Notes: generated by a model not told the origin, from the letters alone. 10,304 bases of DNA from Thalassiosira profunda (GCA_036939355.1 JALLAP010000812.1:1-10304), one strand, 5' to 3'; counted from the stretch's first letter, positions 1 to 8,491 are shown. Numbers and translations: made by a program.

Positions 1-1421
1 GTGGACATTGCGCGGGTGCAGGACGACGAGGTGGGGGACGGGACGACGTCGGTGGCCGTCCTCTGCGGAGAGCTGTTGCGCGAGGCGGAGGACCTCATCG
101 GCCAGCGCATCCACCCCCAGACCATCGCCGAGGGGTGGCGCCTCGCCCGCAAGGCCGCCCGCGGGGCCCTCGAGGCCTCCAGCGTCGACCACAGCGGGGA
201 CGACGCCCAGTTTCGCGACGACCTCCTCCGCATCGCCCGGACCACCCTCAGCTCCAAGCTCCTCACCTACGAGAAGGATTACTTTGCGAATCTCGCCGTC
301 GATGCCGTGATGCGGCTGCGGGGATCGAACAACCTGGACCACATCCAGGTGCTCAAAAAGCCGGGGGGACACCTGCGCGATTCCTATCTGGAGGAGGGAT
401 TTCTGCTGGACAAGAAGATCGGGGTGGGCCAGCCGAAGCGGATCGAGAAGGCGAAGATCCTCCTGGCCAACACGTCGATGGACACGGACAAGATCAAAAT
501 CTACGGGAGCCGCGTCCGCGTGGACTCGCTCAACAAGGTTGCCGAGATTGAGGAGGCGGAGAAGGTGCGACATGACGTTGGGGATTTGTTGTTGCGTGTT
601 GAGCCAAATCCACTCATACCCCCATTTCTATTTCGCAGGCGAGGATGCGCCAAAAGTGCGAGAAGATCATCGCCCACGGGTGCAACGTGTTCATCAACCG
701 CCAATTGATTTACAATCTCCCCGAATCCATCTTCACGGAGCGGGGAGTGATGGCGATCGAGCACGCCGACTTTGATGGCATCGAGCGCCTGGCCGCGGTG
801 ACGGGGGGAGAGGTCGTGAGCACCTTCGACCGGCCCGATCTGGTCACGATGGGGGAGTGCGACGTGATTGAGGAGGTGATGATTGGCGAGGACAAGGTCA
901 TTCGTCTGGGGGGATGCAAATCCGGAGAGGCCTGCTCGATTGTCCTGCGGGGAGCCTCGTCGCACGTGTTGGACGAGGCGGAGAGGTCTCTGCACGACGC
1001 GTTGTGCATTCTGACGGCCACTGTGAAGGAGCCGCGCATCATTTGCGGGGGAGGATGCACTGAGGTGCTCATGGCGCAGGCGATCGATCGCCAGGTGGAG
1101 TCCACGCCCGGAAAGAAAGCTCTGGCCATGGCCTCGTTTGCGCGGGCTCTGCGCAAGCTTCCCGCCATCGTGGCGGACAACGGTGGATACGACTCTGCCG
1201 AACTGGTGACTCAGCTGAGGGCTGCGCACGCCTCTGGAAAATCCACCTACGGACTCGACATGTACAACGGCACCATTGGGGATATGATCGAGCTTGGAGT
1301 GGCGGAGAGCTTCAAAAGCAAGCTCTGTGTCCTGATGAGCGCGAGCGAGGCCGCAGAGATGATCCTCCGCGTCGACGACATCATCAAGTGCGCCCCCCGG
1401 CAGAGGGAGCAGGGATACTAA
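1..1421 (+). CDS. CCT2: CCT beta subunit of the TRiC/CCT chaperonin, 5' end outside window, two exons
   Basis: This is subunit beta of the cytosolic group II chaperonin, which folds actin, tubulin and other proteins in an ATP-driven double ring. Coding exons are 1-564 and 639-1421 and give 448 residues; the family has about 535, so roughly the first 85 are upstream of the window. The ATP-site motif GDGTTS is at partial-protein residues 12-17. Also visible are [25 protein letters not shown] (206-217), [19 protein letters not shown], the SLHDALC segment whose Asp matches the second conserved nucleotide-site Asp, GGGCTE (325-330) and GYDSAELV. The subunit-specific stretches [10 protein letters not shown] and EEVMIGEDK match beta rather than the other seven CCT subunits. 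The C-terminus ends [10 protein letters not shown]. The frame is open from base 1, so the leading GTG is an internal Val codon and not a start. Third-position GC is very high at the 5' end and falls towards the 3' end. Identification is nearly certain. Confidence 0.97.
565..638 (+). other. CCT2: CCT2 intron, 74 bp, phase 0
   Basis: The intron starts GTGCGA after the AAG codon and ends TTTCTATTTCGCAG. Removing it joins AEIEEAEK to [10 protein letters not shown], which restores the continuous chaperonin alignment (family pattern AEIEHAEK followed by a charged helix). It is richer in T than its flanks. Its length is not a multiple of three, so retention shifts the frame and gives a stop at 706-708. 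The donor (AAG|GTGCGA) departs from GTRAGT at +4 and later positions. Confidence 0.93.
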
Positions 1422-1621
1422 AAGCTCAGGCTGTGGCAAGGTTGGCCCGTTTGAGAAAAAGGCCCCGCACAGCAGGATGAGCTCTGAACCCGAGATGACT
1501 GACAGTGCCATAGCGTATCTCTAAACATTGATTACGTCAACACAAGTCATCACGCCATCACTCTTCACAAATCTCCTTTGTACATCTGAAGATGCAGCCA
1601 GACAAACTTCTCACAGGTCGT
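1422..1621. other. Convergent intergenic region between CCT2 and the scaffold gene
   Basis: These 200 bp must hold the 3' UTRs and cleavage sites of both flanking genes. No AATAAA is present on either strand. The only pattern I could pick out is TGTTTAGA on the minus strand at 1520-1527, 95 bp past the scaffold stop codon. The same octamer lies 66 bp past the stop of the PLAC8 gene. No RNA gene or extra ORF is supported. Confidence 0.6.
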
Positions 1622-4600
1622 TCACTCATCCACAAAATTTTTGGGCCTCTTCCAGGTCACCGCCTGGCTGCCCTTCTTATAATAATATGTGCGGCCGGAG
1701 GCACCGTCAATAGCGGACCGCCATTCAGTCTTCTTCCTCTTTGCGTCGTCCCGCGCCCTCTTCTCGACCCCAGCAACTGCTTTCCTGGTGGCGGGCTCAA
1801 GTTGCAGAGGCTTGGTGGTCTCTTCCTGAACTTGAGTTGGCTCTTCCTCCACTGGCTTCGCCGCATTCTCAGAAACGACTTCGCTGGGATCGCGCGGCTG
1901 CTCGGGTCCCTCGTCCAACGTTTCATAGGGGCGATTTGGACTGGTGAGTCTCTCAGCGATCATGCCTGCCAGGTCCCCAACAGCCCCGAACGCATTCTTT
2001 GTCTTCGAGAAAAGACTCGTCTCGGAAGAGTCGTCGCTGTTGTCGCTTTCGTCGCTTGCGGAGCTTGTTTCGTCCATGGTCTTCCACTCTGTCCTCTCGG
2101 GCTCCTCAATCTCGTTCAGCTTGTAGCCAGCGCCTGCCAACGCGACGTACTCTTCGTCCCTGTCAGGCTTGATGTGCACTGTTTCTTTTTGCGGAGGCTC
2201 GGAAGCAATCGGCGACTCGGCCTCGGGCTCGTCCGTTGCCTCTTCCTTCTCTTGCGCTTGATCTTGGGGCTTGTCCTCCTTAGGAGGATAATCACTCTTC
2301 TCTTCTTTCGCAGCAGCCGTAGCATCAACCACCTCGTCCTTTTTCGCAGCGGCCTTGGCTTCTGGGGACACAGTGCGCGATGTTTCTACACGTGGAGAAG
2401 TGCCCGCCTCCGGCTTGGTCTTCTTCCTCTTCGCCAAAAAGCCCAAGCCCATGATCCCCTTCGATTTGCCCTTGGACTCTCCCGAATCTGCAGACCGCGG
2501 GGTGCCTTTAGCCGCAGGTTTCTTCGATTTGTAGCCTTTCGGGCGCTTCCATGTCGTCTCTTTGGTTTCCGTGTGGTAGTAATAAACCAAGCCTGACTTG
2601 GGATCCTTGGCTGCCCTCCACCCTGGTGTCGGCTTTGGCTGGCGATAACTCGCCTTCTTGGGAGATGATGCATCAAGGCCCGCATTCACCTTCTTTGGGG
2701 ATTGCGAATCCTTGATTGCGGCATCCGCGGTGCTGGGTGGTGGCGTCGAGGTTACCTCGGGCTCGTCCTTGGAGGTTTCTGCAGGCTGTGCCTCTGAAGG
2801 CTGTGCCAGTGGCGACTCCTCGCTTGTCGGAGCTTCGTCGACCGCTGCTGCTTCAGTGGGCTCGACCTCTTTCTTCACCACGAGGAGAGGGGATTGTGAC
2901 ATTCTGGCAATTTCATCGTCTGACCGAGAACGATCATCATCCGAACCATAGAGACGCTGAGTGAGGCCAGCCATTTCGGATGGGTCTGAGCGAGAGGGAG
3001 GAGGGGAGGGATCACGAGCGTTCGATGTCGCCTTGCTTGTGTTGCCTCCGCCCAGCCATCGCATCTTGGCAGGCGAGCTTTCGCTGTCCGAATCGTCATC
3101 CTCGTCGTCTCTCTCTGGATCCGATGGATTGCGAATGAGATCGTACACCTTGTTCAGTTCGTCGCCAGAAAGCTGCGCCAGTTCCTCCTCTCGGTCCGTG
3201 GCGACATCATCTACTGGGCTGCTGACCACGCTTCCCAAAAACTCAGACGCAGGCACGACCGCGTTGGCTGGGAACCACCCGGTTCGACCTCCGCATCTGC
3301 CCAACCACCAAGGGCCTCGCTGGTTCGAGTGTGCTTCGACTTTCGACCCCGTCGTGAAGGACAGCTGCCCCTTGGATTGGTCGCCCTCAAAGGTCACTCT
3401 TGCAATGTGGTGGATATTAGCCTCGCCATCCTCTTCGCCTTGCTCTTGAGTGGGCGGCAAAGAGTCTGGTGAAGATTTTGGTTCGGCATCTTCATTCTCG
3501 CTGGTTTGGACTTGAGCTGCTGAGACTGGGGCTAGGGCCAGGGCTGATGCCTCAGGGGCTTCTTTGTCTTTCTCAGCCTCGTCAGCCTCGGCACCCCCAA
3601 CCTCATCATCAGTCGGTGCAATCTCTTTTTCGCTCTCGACGTCAGGCGTCGCACTGGCCTCCTCAGCGGGCGGCTCCTGCTGAATGTTATCATTAACAGC
3701 ATCTTCGCCCCCCTTGGGAACATCTTCCTCTCCCTCAGAGGAATACCTGCGGCGAAAGTTTTCTACCTCGTCTTGCTCGGAATTCATCCTCTCCAGGTCA
3801 CCTTCGGCCTCCTCATCCTCCCTTGCCGCTGCAGCCCTGGTTTGTTTTAGCTTCTCCAGCTCCTGTTCTGCCTTTATTCTGGTCGCCTCTGCCTCCAGTC
3901 GAGCAGTTTCAGCGACGTCCGCAGACGCCTTCCTCTCCCTCCCTTGATCGAGCGAAGGCACGTCCGTGACCTCGTCGAAGGCTCGTGAGGTATTGCTGGA
4001 TTGCAGGACCGCTTCGACAAGCTCAGAAGCCTCTGCCTCCTTTGTGGCCCTCTCCTTTCTCAACGTCTCAAGCTCCTCCTCCGCTTTGATCCTGGCAGCT
4101 TCAGCCTCCCCAGCCATCTTCTCCAGTCTGAGCCTTTCCAGCTCTTGCTCTGCTTTCAGCCTGGCAAATTCAGCTCCCGCTGCGTCGTTGTCGTCGTCAG
4201 ACTCCTGTTTGGGCGCTTGAGGTTGGCTTTCTTCCTCAATCCCCTCCTCTGACGCGCCCTCGTCATGACTCTGCTCATCTTCTGCTGTCTTGCCCACCTT
4301 CAGCTGTTCCAGCTCCCTCTCTGCCTTGAGCCTCGCCGCCTCGGCCTCGAGCCGCGCCCTCTTCTCGGCCTCCAGCTCTCGTTGGGCCTTCATCAGCGCC
4401 ACTGCCTTCTCAGCTTGCAATCGAGACTCTTTTTCGGCGAGGAGGCGCGCCACCTCCTCGTCCAGCTGGGCCTTCGAGCCGATGGTGCTCACGGTGCGGT
4501 TATCCTCCCCGCCAGCGTCATCGGTGTCGTCAATGGGAGTCAAGTACTGCTTGCGGAAGTGTTCCACTCCTTTCGGTGTCTTGTCCTCCTCGTCAAAACT

Positions 4601-7015
4601 GGAGAGTATGCTCTCGATCATGACTGGGTTGGCAGCTGCACCTTCGTTCTTGTCGTCGACCTCGACCGTTTTCATCGTGGCGTCCACCGTCTCCACCTCC
4701 TTGGCTTCGTCGCCCAGCTCGTCATCGGCCATCATCAGCGCCCCGCCGGGGCTCTTTTGTGCCTCCTCCTCCTCTCTCAGCTGGCGCTGCGCATCGATCC
4801 GCGCCTCCACGTCGTCCATCTTGGCTGTCATGGCGGCCGAAGCCTCTGCTGCCTGCTCCTTCTCTTCGAGTGTTTCCATCTCAGGCACCACCTTCTGTAA
4901 CTTGGGGAACGCCCCCTCGTGAGGCTCCTGTTTACCGCTGCCGCTGTTATCCTCGACCGTGATCGAGTTGGGCGGGCGCTTCATCTCATCAAAACCGTAA
5001 ACGGCTTCGCCGTCGCCCGTCACCGGCCGTCCTGCCGCCGCCCGTTGCATCGTCGCCTTCGTCTCCATCGTGATGACTGAGATGCCATCGCCAAACGATT
5101 GGGTCGGCTTGAGCTTGTAATCCTCATGCACGTTGGGAGACCCAGGCAGCTTCTTCTCTCCTCTCTCCTTGGGCGATCCGGTCGCCTTGAGGATCTGCTC
5201 CTCCTTCTGCTGTCCCCGGAGCAATCGCTCTTTCATCACCTGGTTGCCGAGGTTTTCGACCTCCGCCTTTGCGACCTTGGGTATGCCGATGAAGCCCGAG
5301 TTGTCATCATCATCGCCGCCACGATTGCCAAGTACATCTGTCTTGGTCGAGTCAGAAATGGCAGTGGGGAGCGCTTTCTTCCGAATGTCCGGTGGGGGGC
5401 TGATCTTGCCCTCGCCCTCGGACCTGTCCCAGCTCTGCATCGCCATGATGGCGCTGCGCTCTTTGGGGGACTCCGCCTTGATCGATCCATTCCTCTCCGG
5501 GGTCGCCACTCCCTCGCTCTGATCTTTGGATAGGGTAGGCTCCACCTTGATGAACTCAATCCGGCCCGGCGACGTCATCTCCTCGATCTGCTTGTGATCC
5601 AATGGCTTCACCTTCTCCTCTTCCTTCTCTCCCGCCTTCTCCTCTTTGGGAGCCTCGTCTGCGACCGGCTCGACGCCTTCCTTCGACCGCGTTTGCTCCA
5701 CGGTCCGCAAGTCGTCCAATATCTTTTCCCTCTTCGCCCTCCGCCGTCGGTATCGCAAGTCGAGCTTCTTGATCAATTCCTCCTCCCGTCCCACGTACTT
5801 TTCCATCACCCGGTCGATCTGGGCCAATTTCTCGGGCTCGTTGGCCGCGATCAAATTGTGCACCAACGTGCGGTACGACGGCGGCTGGGAGGGAGGCGGG
5901 GGCGCCGGGGGAGACGTCAGGGATTGTTCCACAGAGGTGTCGTCCACGGCAGGCGTTCCCGGCGACTTGGGGGAGAGGGGCAGATCTCCTTCATTTTCCG
6001 AGACGGAGTCGCCCGACCGAGAAGGGAAGCGGAACCCATTTCTTCCGAGAGAAGAGCCCGGCAAGGCCAACCCAGATGGACTGACACCGGCATCGCCATT
6101 GGCGGCCCTCGTGCCGGGCCCTCCCACGTCCATATCCGCATCCAGCAGCTTCTTCCGCCGTTCGTCGTGCATCCCCCGCTCCAGCGCAACTCGAAACACC
6201 CTCCTCCGAATCTGCCTCGTGGCGGCGTTATTATACTCATCATTCCCGCCCATCTGCATTCGATTTCGGCTCTTGTTGATCTCCTCCTCGCGCGCCTCGT
6301 CAATCGCTCTAGTGTGCATCCCCCGATTGGTGGGGTAGATGTGCTTGGGCGGGCGGTCCGGCGCTCTCCGGTCGGTGGCGACGTTCATCGCCCGGCCGAC
6401 GCGGGAGTATTTGTCTTCGGAAGCGGCGTCGAGCAACGTGGATTCGTACCCCTCGTCGCCCAGCTGGGGGTGGTAGTGCACGAGCACCTGCCCCCGCGCG
6501 GCCTTCTTGGCCGGGAGGGGCAGCGGCGCCTCCTCGATGGATTTTGGGAGCGATTCCTGGTCGACGGAACTTTCCAACAGCGAGTTGTTCACGGACGGGG
6601 CCAGCTCCGCTGGCGCCGGGAAGGACTCGTAGTTGTTCGGCTTCGTCCGGCCGCCCTCCCTGCCCGTTCCTGTGGAAGACTCGCTGTAGTTGCTATCGTA
6701 GGAATGACTGGGATGGTGCGCCGCGCTGTGCACCTTCTGCTGCGCCCGACTGGCAATTCTTGACCGCGGCGCGGCCACCTCGATCGTCGTGGGCAATGCC
6801 TCGGCCCGGCGCTGCCGGTCCGCCGCGCGGGAGCGGTTATTCCGCGGCGGCGGAGGGGGCGGCGGGGGCGGAGACGCGCCCTCCACTTCCCCGATGTATT
6901 CTTCTTCCTCGTGATCCTCCTCCATCGTCTCCGTCTCCTCGTCGTCGTCCTCCTCCTCATCGTGGAGGTGCCGGTAGGAGGCCGAGGCCTCCTCGTCGGA
7001 CGGCAGGTCGCCCAT
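1622..7015 (-). CDS. Large acidic scaffold-like protein with one SH3 domain, two WW domains and a repeat coiled coil
   Basis: I do not recognise a named orthologue. The single open frame encodes 1797 residues without an intron. In order: an acidic N-terminus (residues 8-45); nine prolines then Arg (49-58), which fits a class II SH3 ligand PxxPxR; a basic/polar region; a second proline-rich stretch ending in PPSY (378-381), a classical WW ligand; a segment with PEKLAQID and GREEELIKKLDLRY (about 392-422); long Lys/Glu-rich disordered sequence; coiled-coil blocks (852-909, 948-1005, 1035-1091); an SH3 domain (about 1203-1257, with GPWWLGR and GRTGWFPANAV); WW1 (Trp1466, YYY, Trp1489, Pro1492); and WW2 (Trp1765, YYY, Trp1788, Pro1791), six residues from the end. 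SH3 and WW domains bind proline-rich ligands, so a scaffold or adaptor role is inferred. No catalytic, transmembrane or signal sequence is seen. The ATG at 7015 was chosen for its context (ACCATGGG) and because upstream in-frame sequence is promoter-like and then antisense to the next gene. Confidence 0.88.
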   Translation of the reverse strand: MGDLPSDEEASASYRHLHDEEEDDDEETETMEEDHEEEEYIGEVEGASPPPPPPPPPRNNRSRAADRQRRAEALPTTIEVAAPRSRIASRAQQKVHSAAHHPSHSYDSNYSESSTGTGREGGRTKPNNYESFPAPAELAPSVNNSLLESSVDQESLPKSIEEAPLPLPAKKAARGQVLVHYHPQLGDEGYESTLLDAASEDKYSRVGRAMNVATDRRAPDRPPKHIYPTNRGMHTRAIDEAREEEINKSRNRMQMGGNDEYNNAATRQIRRRVFRVALERGMHDERRKKLLDADMDVGGPGTRAANGDAGVSPSGLALPGSSLGRNGFRFPSRSGDSVSENEGDLPLSPKSPGTPAVDDTSVEQSLTSPPAPPPPSQPPSYRTLVHNLIAANEPEKLAQIDRVMEKYVGREEELIKKLDLRYRRRRAKREKILDDLRTVEQTRSKEGVEPVADEAPKEEKAGEKEEEKVKPLDHKQIEEMTSPGRIEFIKVEPTLSKDQSEGVATPERNGSIKAESPKERSAIMAMQSWDRSEGEGKISPPPDIRKKALPTAISDSTKTDVLGNRGGDDDDNSGFIGIPKVAKAEVENLGNQVMKERLLRGQQKEEQILKATGSPKERGEKKLPGSPNVHEDYKLKPTQSFGDGISVITMETKATMQRAAAGRPVTGDGEAVYGFDEMKRPPNSITVEDNSGSGKQEPHEGAFPKLQKVVPEMETLEEKEQAAEASAAMTAKMDDVEARIDAQRQLREEEEAQKSPGGALMMADDELGDEAKEVETVDATMKTVEVDDKNEGAAANPVMIESILSSFDEEDKTPKGVEHFRKQYLTPIDDTDDAGGEDNRTVSTIGSKAQLDEEVARLLAEKESRLQAEKAVALMKAQRELEAEKRARLEAEAARLKAERELEQLKVGKTAEDEQSHDEGASEEGIEEESQPQAPKQESDDDNDAAGAEFARLKAEQELERLRLEKMAGEAEAARIKAEEELETLRKERATKEAEASELVEAVLQSSNTSRAFDEVTDVPSLDQGRERKASADVAETARLEAEATRIKAEQELEKLKQTRAAAAREDEEAEGDLERMNSEQDEVENFRRRYSSEGEEDVPKGGEDAVNDNIQQEPPAEEASATPDVESEKEIAPTDDEVGGAEADEAEKDKEAPEASALALAPVSAAQVQTSENEDAEPKSSPDSLPPTQEQGEEDGEANIHHIARVTFEGDQSKGQLSFTTGSKVEAHSNQRGPWWLGRCGGRTGWFPANAVVPASEFLGSVVSSPVDDVATDREEELAQLSGDELNKVYDLIRNPSDPERDDEDDDSDSESSPAKMRWLGGGNTSKATSNARDPSPPPSRSDPSEMAGLTQRLYGSDDDRSRSDDEIARMSQSPLLVVKKEVEPTEAAAVDEAPTSEESPLAQPSEAQPAETSKDEPEVTSTPPPSTADAAIKDSQSPKKVNAGLDASSPKKASYRQPKPTPGWRAAKDPKSGLVYYYHTETKETTWKRPKGYKSKKPAAKGTPRSADSGESKGKSKGIMGLGFLAKRKKTKPEAGTSPRVETSRTVSPEAKAAAKKDEVVDATAAAKEEKSDYPPKEDKPQDQAQEKEEATDEPEAESPIASEPPQKETVHIKPDRDEEYVALAGAGYKLNEIEEPERTEWKTMDETSSASDESDNSDDSSETSLFSKTKNAFGAVGDLAGMIAERLTSPNRPYETLDEGPEQPRDPSEVVSENAAKPVEEEPTQVQEETTKPLQLEPATRKAVAGVEKRARDDAKRKKTEWRSAIDGASGRTYYYKKGSQAVTWKRPKNFVDE
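3743..4462 (-). repeat. Coiled-coil block built from four 17-residue repeats within the scaffold gene
   Basis: Residues 852-1091 of the scaffold protein hold four imperfect copies of a 17-residue unit with consensus EAEAxRhKAExELExLK (h is Leu or Ile). They lie at residues 890-906, 947-963, 970-986 and 1041-1057. Spacing is irregular: an acidic linker (910-946) separates copies 1 and 2, and a Ser/Asp-rich linker (about 1006-1034) precedes copy 4. The Ala/Leu/Glu/Lys heptad pattern predicts a long charged coiled coil. The block is bracketed by two related octapeptides, VEHFRKQY (817-824) and VENFRRRY (1084-1091). Confidence 0.85.
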
Positions 7016-7411
7016 GGTTGTTGCGTTTGGGATTGGGATGCTCGCGTCTTGTGCCTCCGATTTTGCGCCTGTGCAAAAAGTACCACCATTGACTAAATTA
7101 GCCAGTTGCAAAACTTTTAGCGACCTTGCTTTGCCCGTGCGTGCGTTCGCTCGTCGTGTCGTGTTTGAAGTGGAACTTTCTCGGATAACGTCTTGGCGAG
7201 CGCTCCCGCCAAGAGGGCCAAGTCTGGGAAAAATTCGATCCAACGCCCGCACTGCGCCGCTTGCATGAACCGAGCCAGGCGAGAGGTGCACCGTAGTGTC
7301 GCCGCCGCAAAGGAGACCCCACCTCCGCAAAGAGCCTATCGGCCCATCAAGCGCGCGCACACCACCCATCTGCCTTGAGGGCAACAGCTGAATACTAATA
7401 TCGATCGCAAA
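7016..7411. promoter_or_regulatory. Divergent promoter region shared by the scaffold and PLAC8-family genes
   Basis: These 396 bp separate two start codons that face away from each other, so they should contain both promoters and both 5' UTRs. No convincing TATA box is seen. The side nearest the scaffold gene is relatively AT-rich and holds two related elements at 7098-7109 and 7116-7129. A CG-rich stretch with repeated TCGT/CGTG follows at 7136-7165. Immediately before the PLAC8 ATG the sequence is AT-rich (ACTAATATCGATCGCAAAATGG). Function is inferred from position. Confidence 0.65.
7098..7129 (+). promoter_or_regulatory. Paired candidate promoter elements
   Basis: TTAGCCAGTTGC (7098-7109) is followed 19 bp later by TTAGCGACCTTGC (7117-7129), a near-repeat of the same pattern. 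The second copy, with its leading T, matches TTTAGCGACTTGC in the RPF2/RPS15 divergent region except for one extra C. The location in a divergent promoter region and recurrence at a second promoter suggest a transcription factor or core-promoter site; this is inference. Confidence 0.45.
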
Positions 7412-8410
7412 ATGGCCGAATCTGATACCGACTACAAGGAGGCGCCCTTCGCCGAGGATGGCGGCGCCAAGGACATTCCCGTGAAGGTCCACATCATCGC
7501 CCCCTCCACCCTCCCCGAGGGATACGTCTTCGAGGCCGAGGTGGGCGCCCCCGACGCCAAGAAGACGATCAGCGTCGAGGTCCCGCCGGGGGGCGTCGNT
7601 CTTCGAGGCCGAGGTGGGCGCCCCCGACGCCAAGAAGACGATCAGCGTCGAGGTCCCGCCGGGGGGCGTCGTGGAGGGACAGGTCTTCTTGGTCCCCCTG
7701 CCGGACGACTTTGCGGTGGGCGAACCGCGGGTGAACATTCCCACGGGGCAGTGGAAGGACGAGTGGTATGATATGATCAAGGCAGGGCCGTGCCATCCCA
7801 GCCTGTGGTGTGCATTGTGCTTTACGCAGGGTGAGTTTGTATTATCAGTGGACGTTGGAGGAGACTGTTGCATGTTTCATGAGCATATTGCTATTGAACT
7901 TGAAAAGCAATTGGTATCACTTCTAACTCTGCTTCATATCGTTTCCCAACAAAATCTGCATTACGTGCAGTCGCCATGGGCCAGGTCATGCAGCGCCTGC
8001 GCCTCAACTGGCTTGGGGAGGCTGCCCCGGACGCCGCCACGAAGAACACCTTCAAGGTCGTTCTGACTCTGGTCCTGTGCTACGTCGTCTTCACCATCTG
8101 CCTCGAAATGGTCGAGGCCTCGGCGGGATACTACAGCGTCCCCGTCTGGATATCCGTGCTGCGCTTTATCGGCGGCGTCCTCTTCACGGTGTATTCCATC
8201 TACGCTTTGATGAAGATGCGGGAGAATGTGCGGGCCAAGTACTCGATTCCGGAGGAGCGGTGTCCGGGCATGGAGGACTTGTGCTGCTCGATGTGGTGCT
8301 CGTGCTGCGTGGTCAGTCAAATGGCGCGGCACACGGGAGAATACGAAACGTACAAGGGGCGGTTCTGCAGCGAGACGGGGCTGGCGGCGCACACTCCGAA
8401 CATTGTGTAG
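7412..8410 (+). CDS. PLAC8-family cysteine-rich membrane protein, exon 1 disrupted by an assembly duplication
   Basis: Exons are 7412-7830 and 7971-8410. As written, exon 1 is out of frame because 73 extra bases (72-bp repeat plus N) lie at 7599-7671. Discounting these gives 786 nt, an unbroken 261-residue protein. Residues 22-73 form a leader with LPEGYVFEAEV and PPGGVVEGQVFLVPLP, a pattern recalled from stramenopile proteins. The PLAC8 (Cys-rich) domain spans about 94-248, with CHPSLWCALCFTQ, VAMGQVMQRLRLNWLG, two predicted transmembrane helices (about 143-163 and 172-196), and a Cys cluster CPGMEDLCCSMWCSCCVVSQ (213-232). Relatives include plant cadmium resistance and cell number regulator proteins, animal PLAC8 and many protist proteins; several act in metal handling or at the plasma membrane, but no substrate can be assigned here. 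The start ATG has context AAAATGG. It is divergent from the scaffold gene and convergent with RPF2. Confidence 0.9.
7527..7671 (+). repeat. Perfect 72-bp tandem duplication flanking a single N, probable assembly join
   Basis: Bases 7527-7598 and 7600-7671 are identical and separated only by N at 7599. The unit lies inside the PLAC8 exon and encodes the FEAEV..PPGGV region. The 73-bp offset shifts the reading frame by one; reading one copy gives a continuous protein whose leader fits the family. An exact repeat across a one-base ambiguity is the signature of two overlapping contigs abutted without merging. Confidence 0.93.
7831..7970 (+). other. Intron of the PLAC8-family gene, 140 bp, phase 1
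   Basis: The donor is CAGG|GTGAGT and the acceptor TTACGTGCAG|TC. Splicing joins G to TC to make a Val codon, giving CFTQ-V-AMGQVMQ, which matches the continuous PLAC8 domain. The intron is visibly more AT-rich than its exons. TTCTAACT at 7921-7928 is a good branch-point candidate, with the A at 7926 lying 44 bp before the acceptor. Confidence 0.92.
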
Positions 8411-8491
8411 GAGAGAGAAAGGGTGCTTGAGAGTGGGAGCTTGAGGTCACTTTCATGCGACAAATCTTTGCTCCCTGTTTAGATGTTAGAT

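Noticed and set aside
501..1511. 336-codon open frame antisense to CCT2
   Set aside because: It lies opposite a certain CCT2 gene, crosses its intron, and has no recognisable domain. High third-position GC commonly opens antisense frames.
1592..2596. 334-codon plus-strand frame opposite the scaffold C-terminal part
   Set aside because: It is a Leu/Arg/Phe-rich reverse reading of Lys/Glu/Ser-rich coding sequence. The minus strand there encodes two WW domains.
4265..4922. Leu- or Ser-rich plus-strand frames opposite the coiled-coil block, resembling membrane or low-complexity proteins
   Set aside because: They arise from reading Glu/Lys/Ala repeats in reverse. The repeat pattern is coherent only on the minus strand.
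5594..6763. 389-codon plus-strand frame opposite the scaffold N-terminal half
   Set aside because: It is a shadow of the long minus-strand gene with no domain signal.
7614..7829. Start of the PLAC8 gene at the ATG near 7614
   Set aside because: That ATG spans the second duplicated copy only in a track that resolves the N region arbitrarily. It would lose the family leader, and the ATG at 7412 with one repeat copy gives the full protein.
7016..7873. Upstream continuation of the scaffold frame to an ATG at 7873 (286 extra codons)
   Set aside because: It crosses the divergent promoter region, the N and the antisense of the PLAC8 first exon. The composition changes sharply, and the ATG at 7015 has a strong context.
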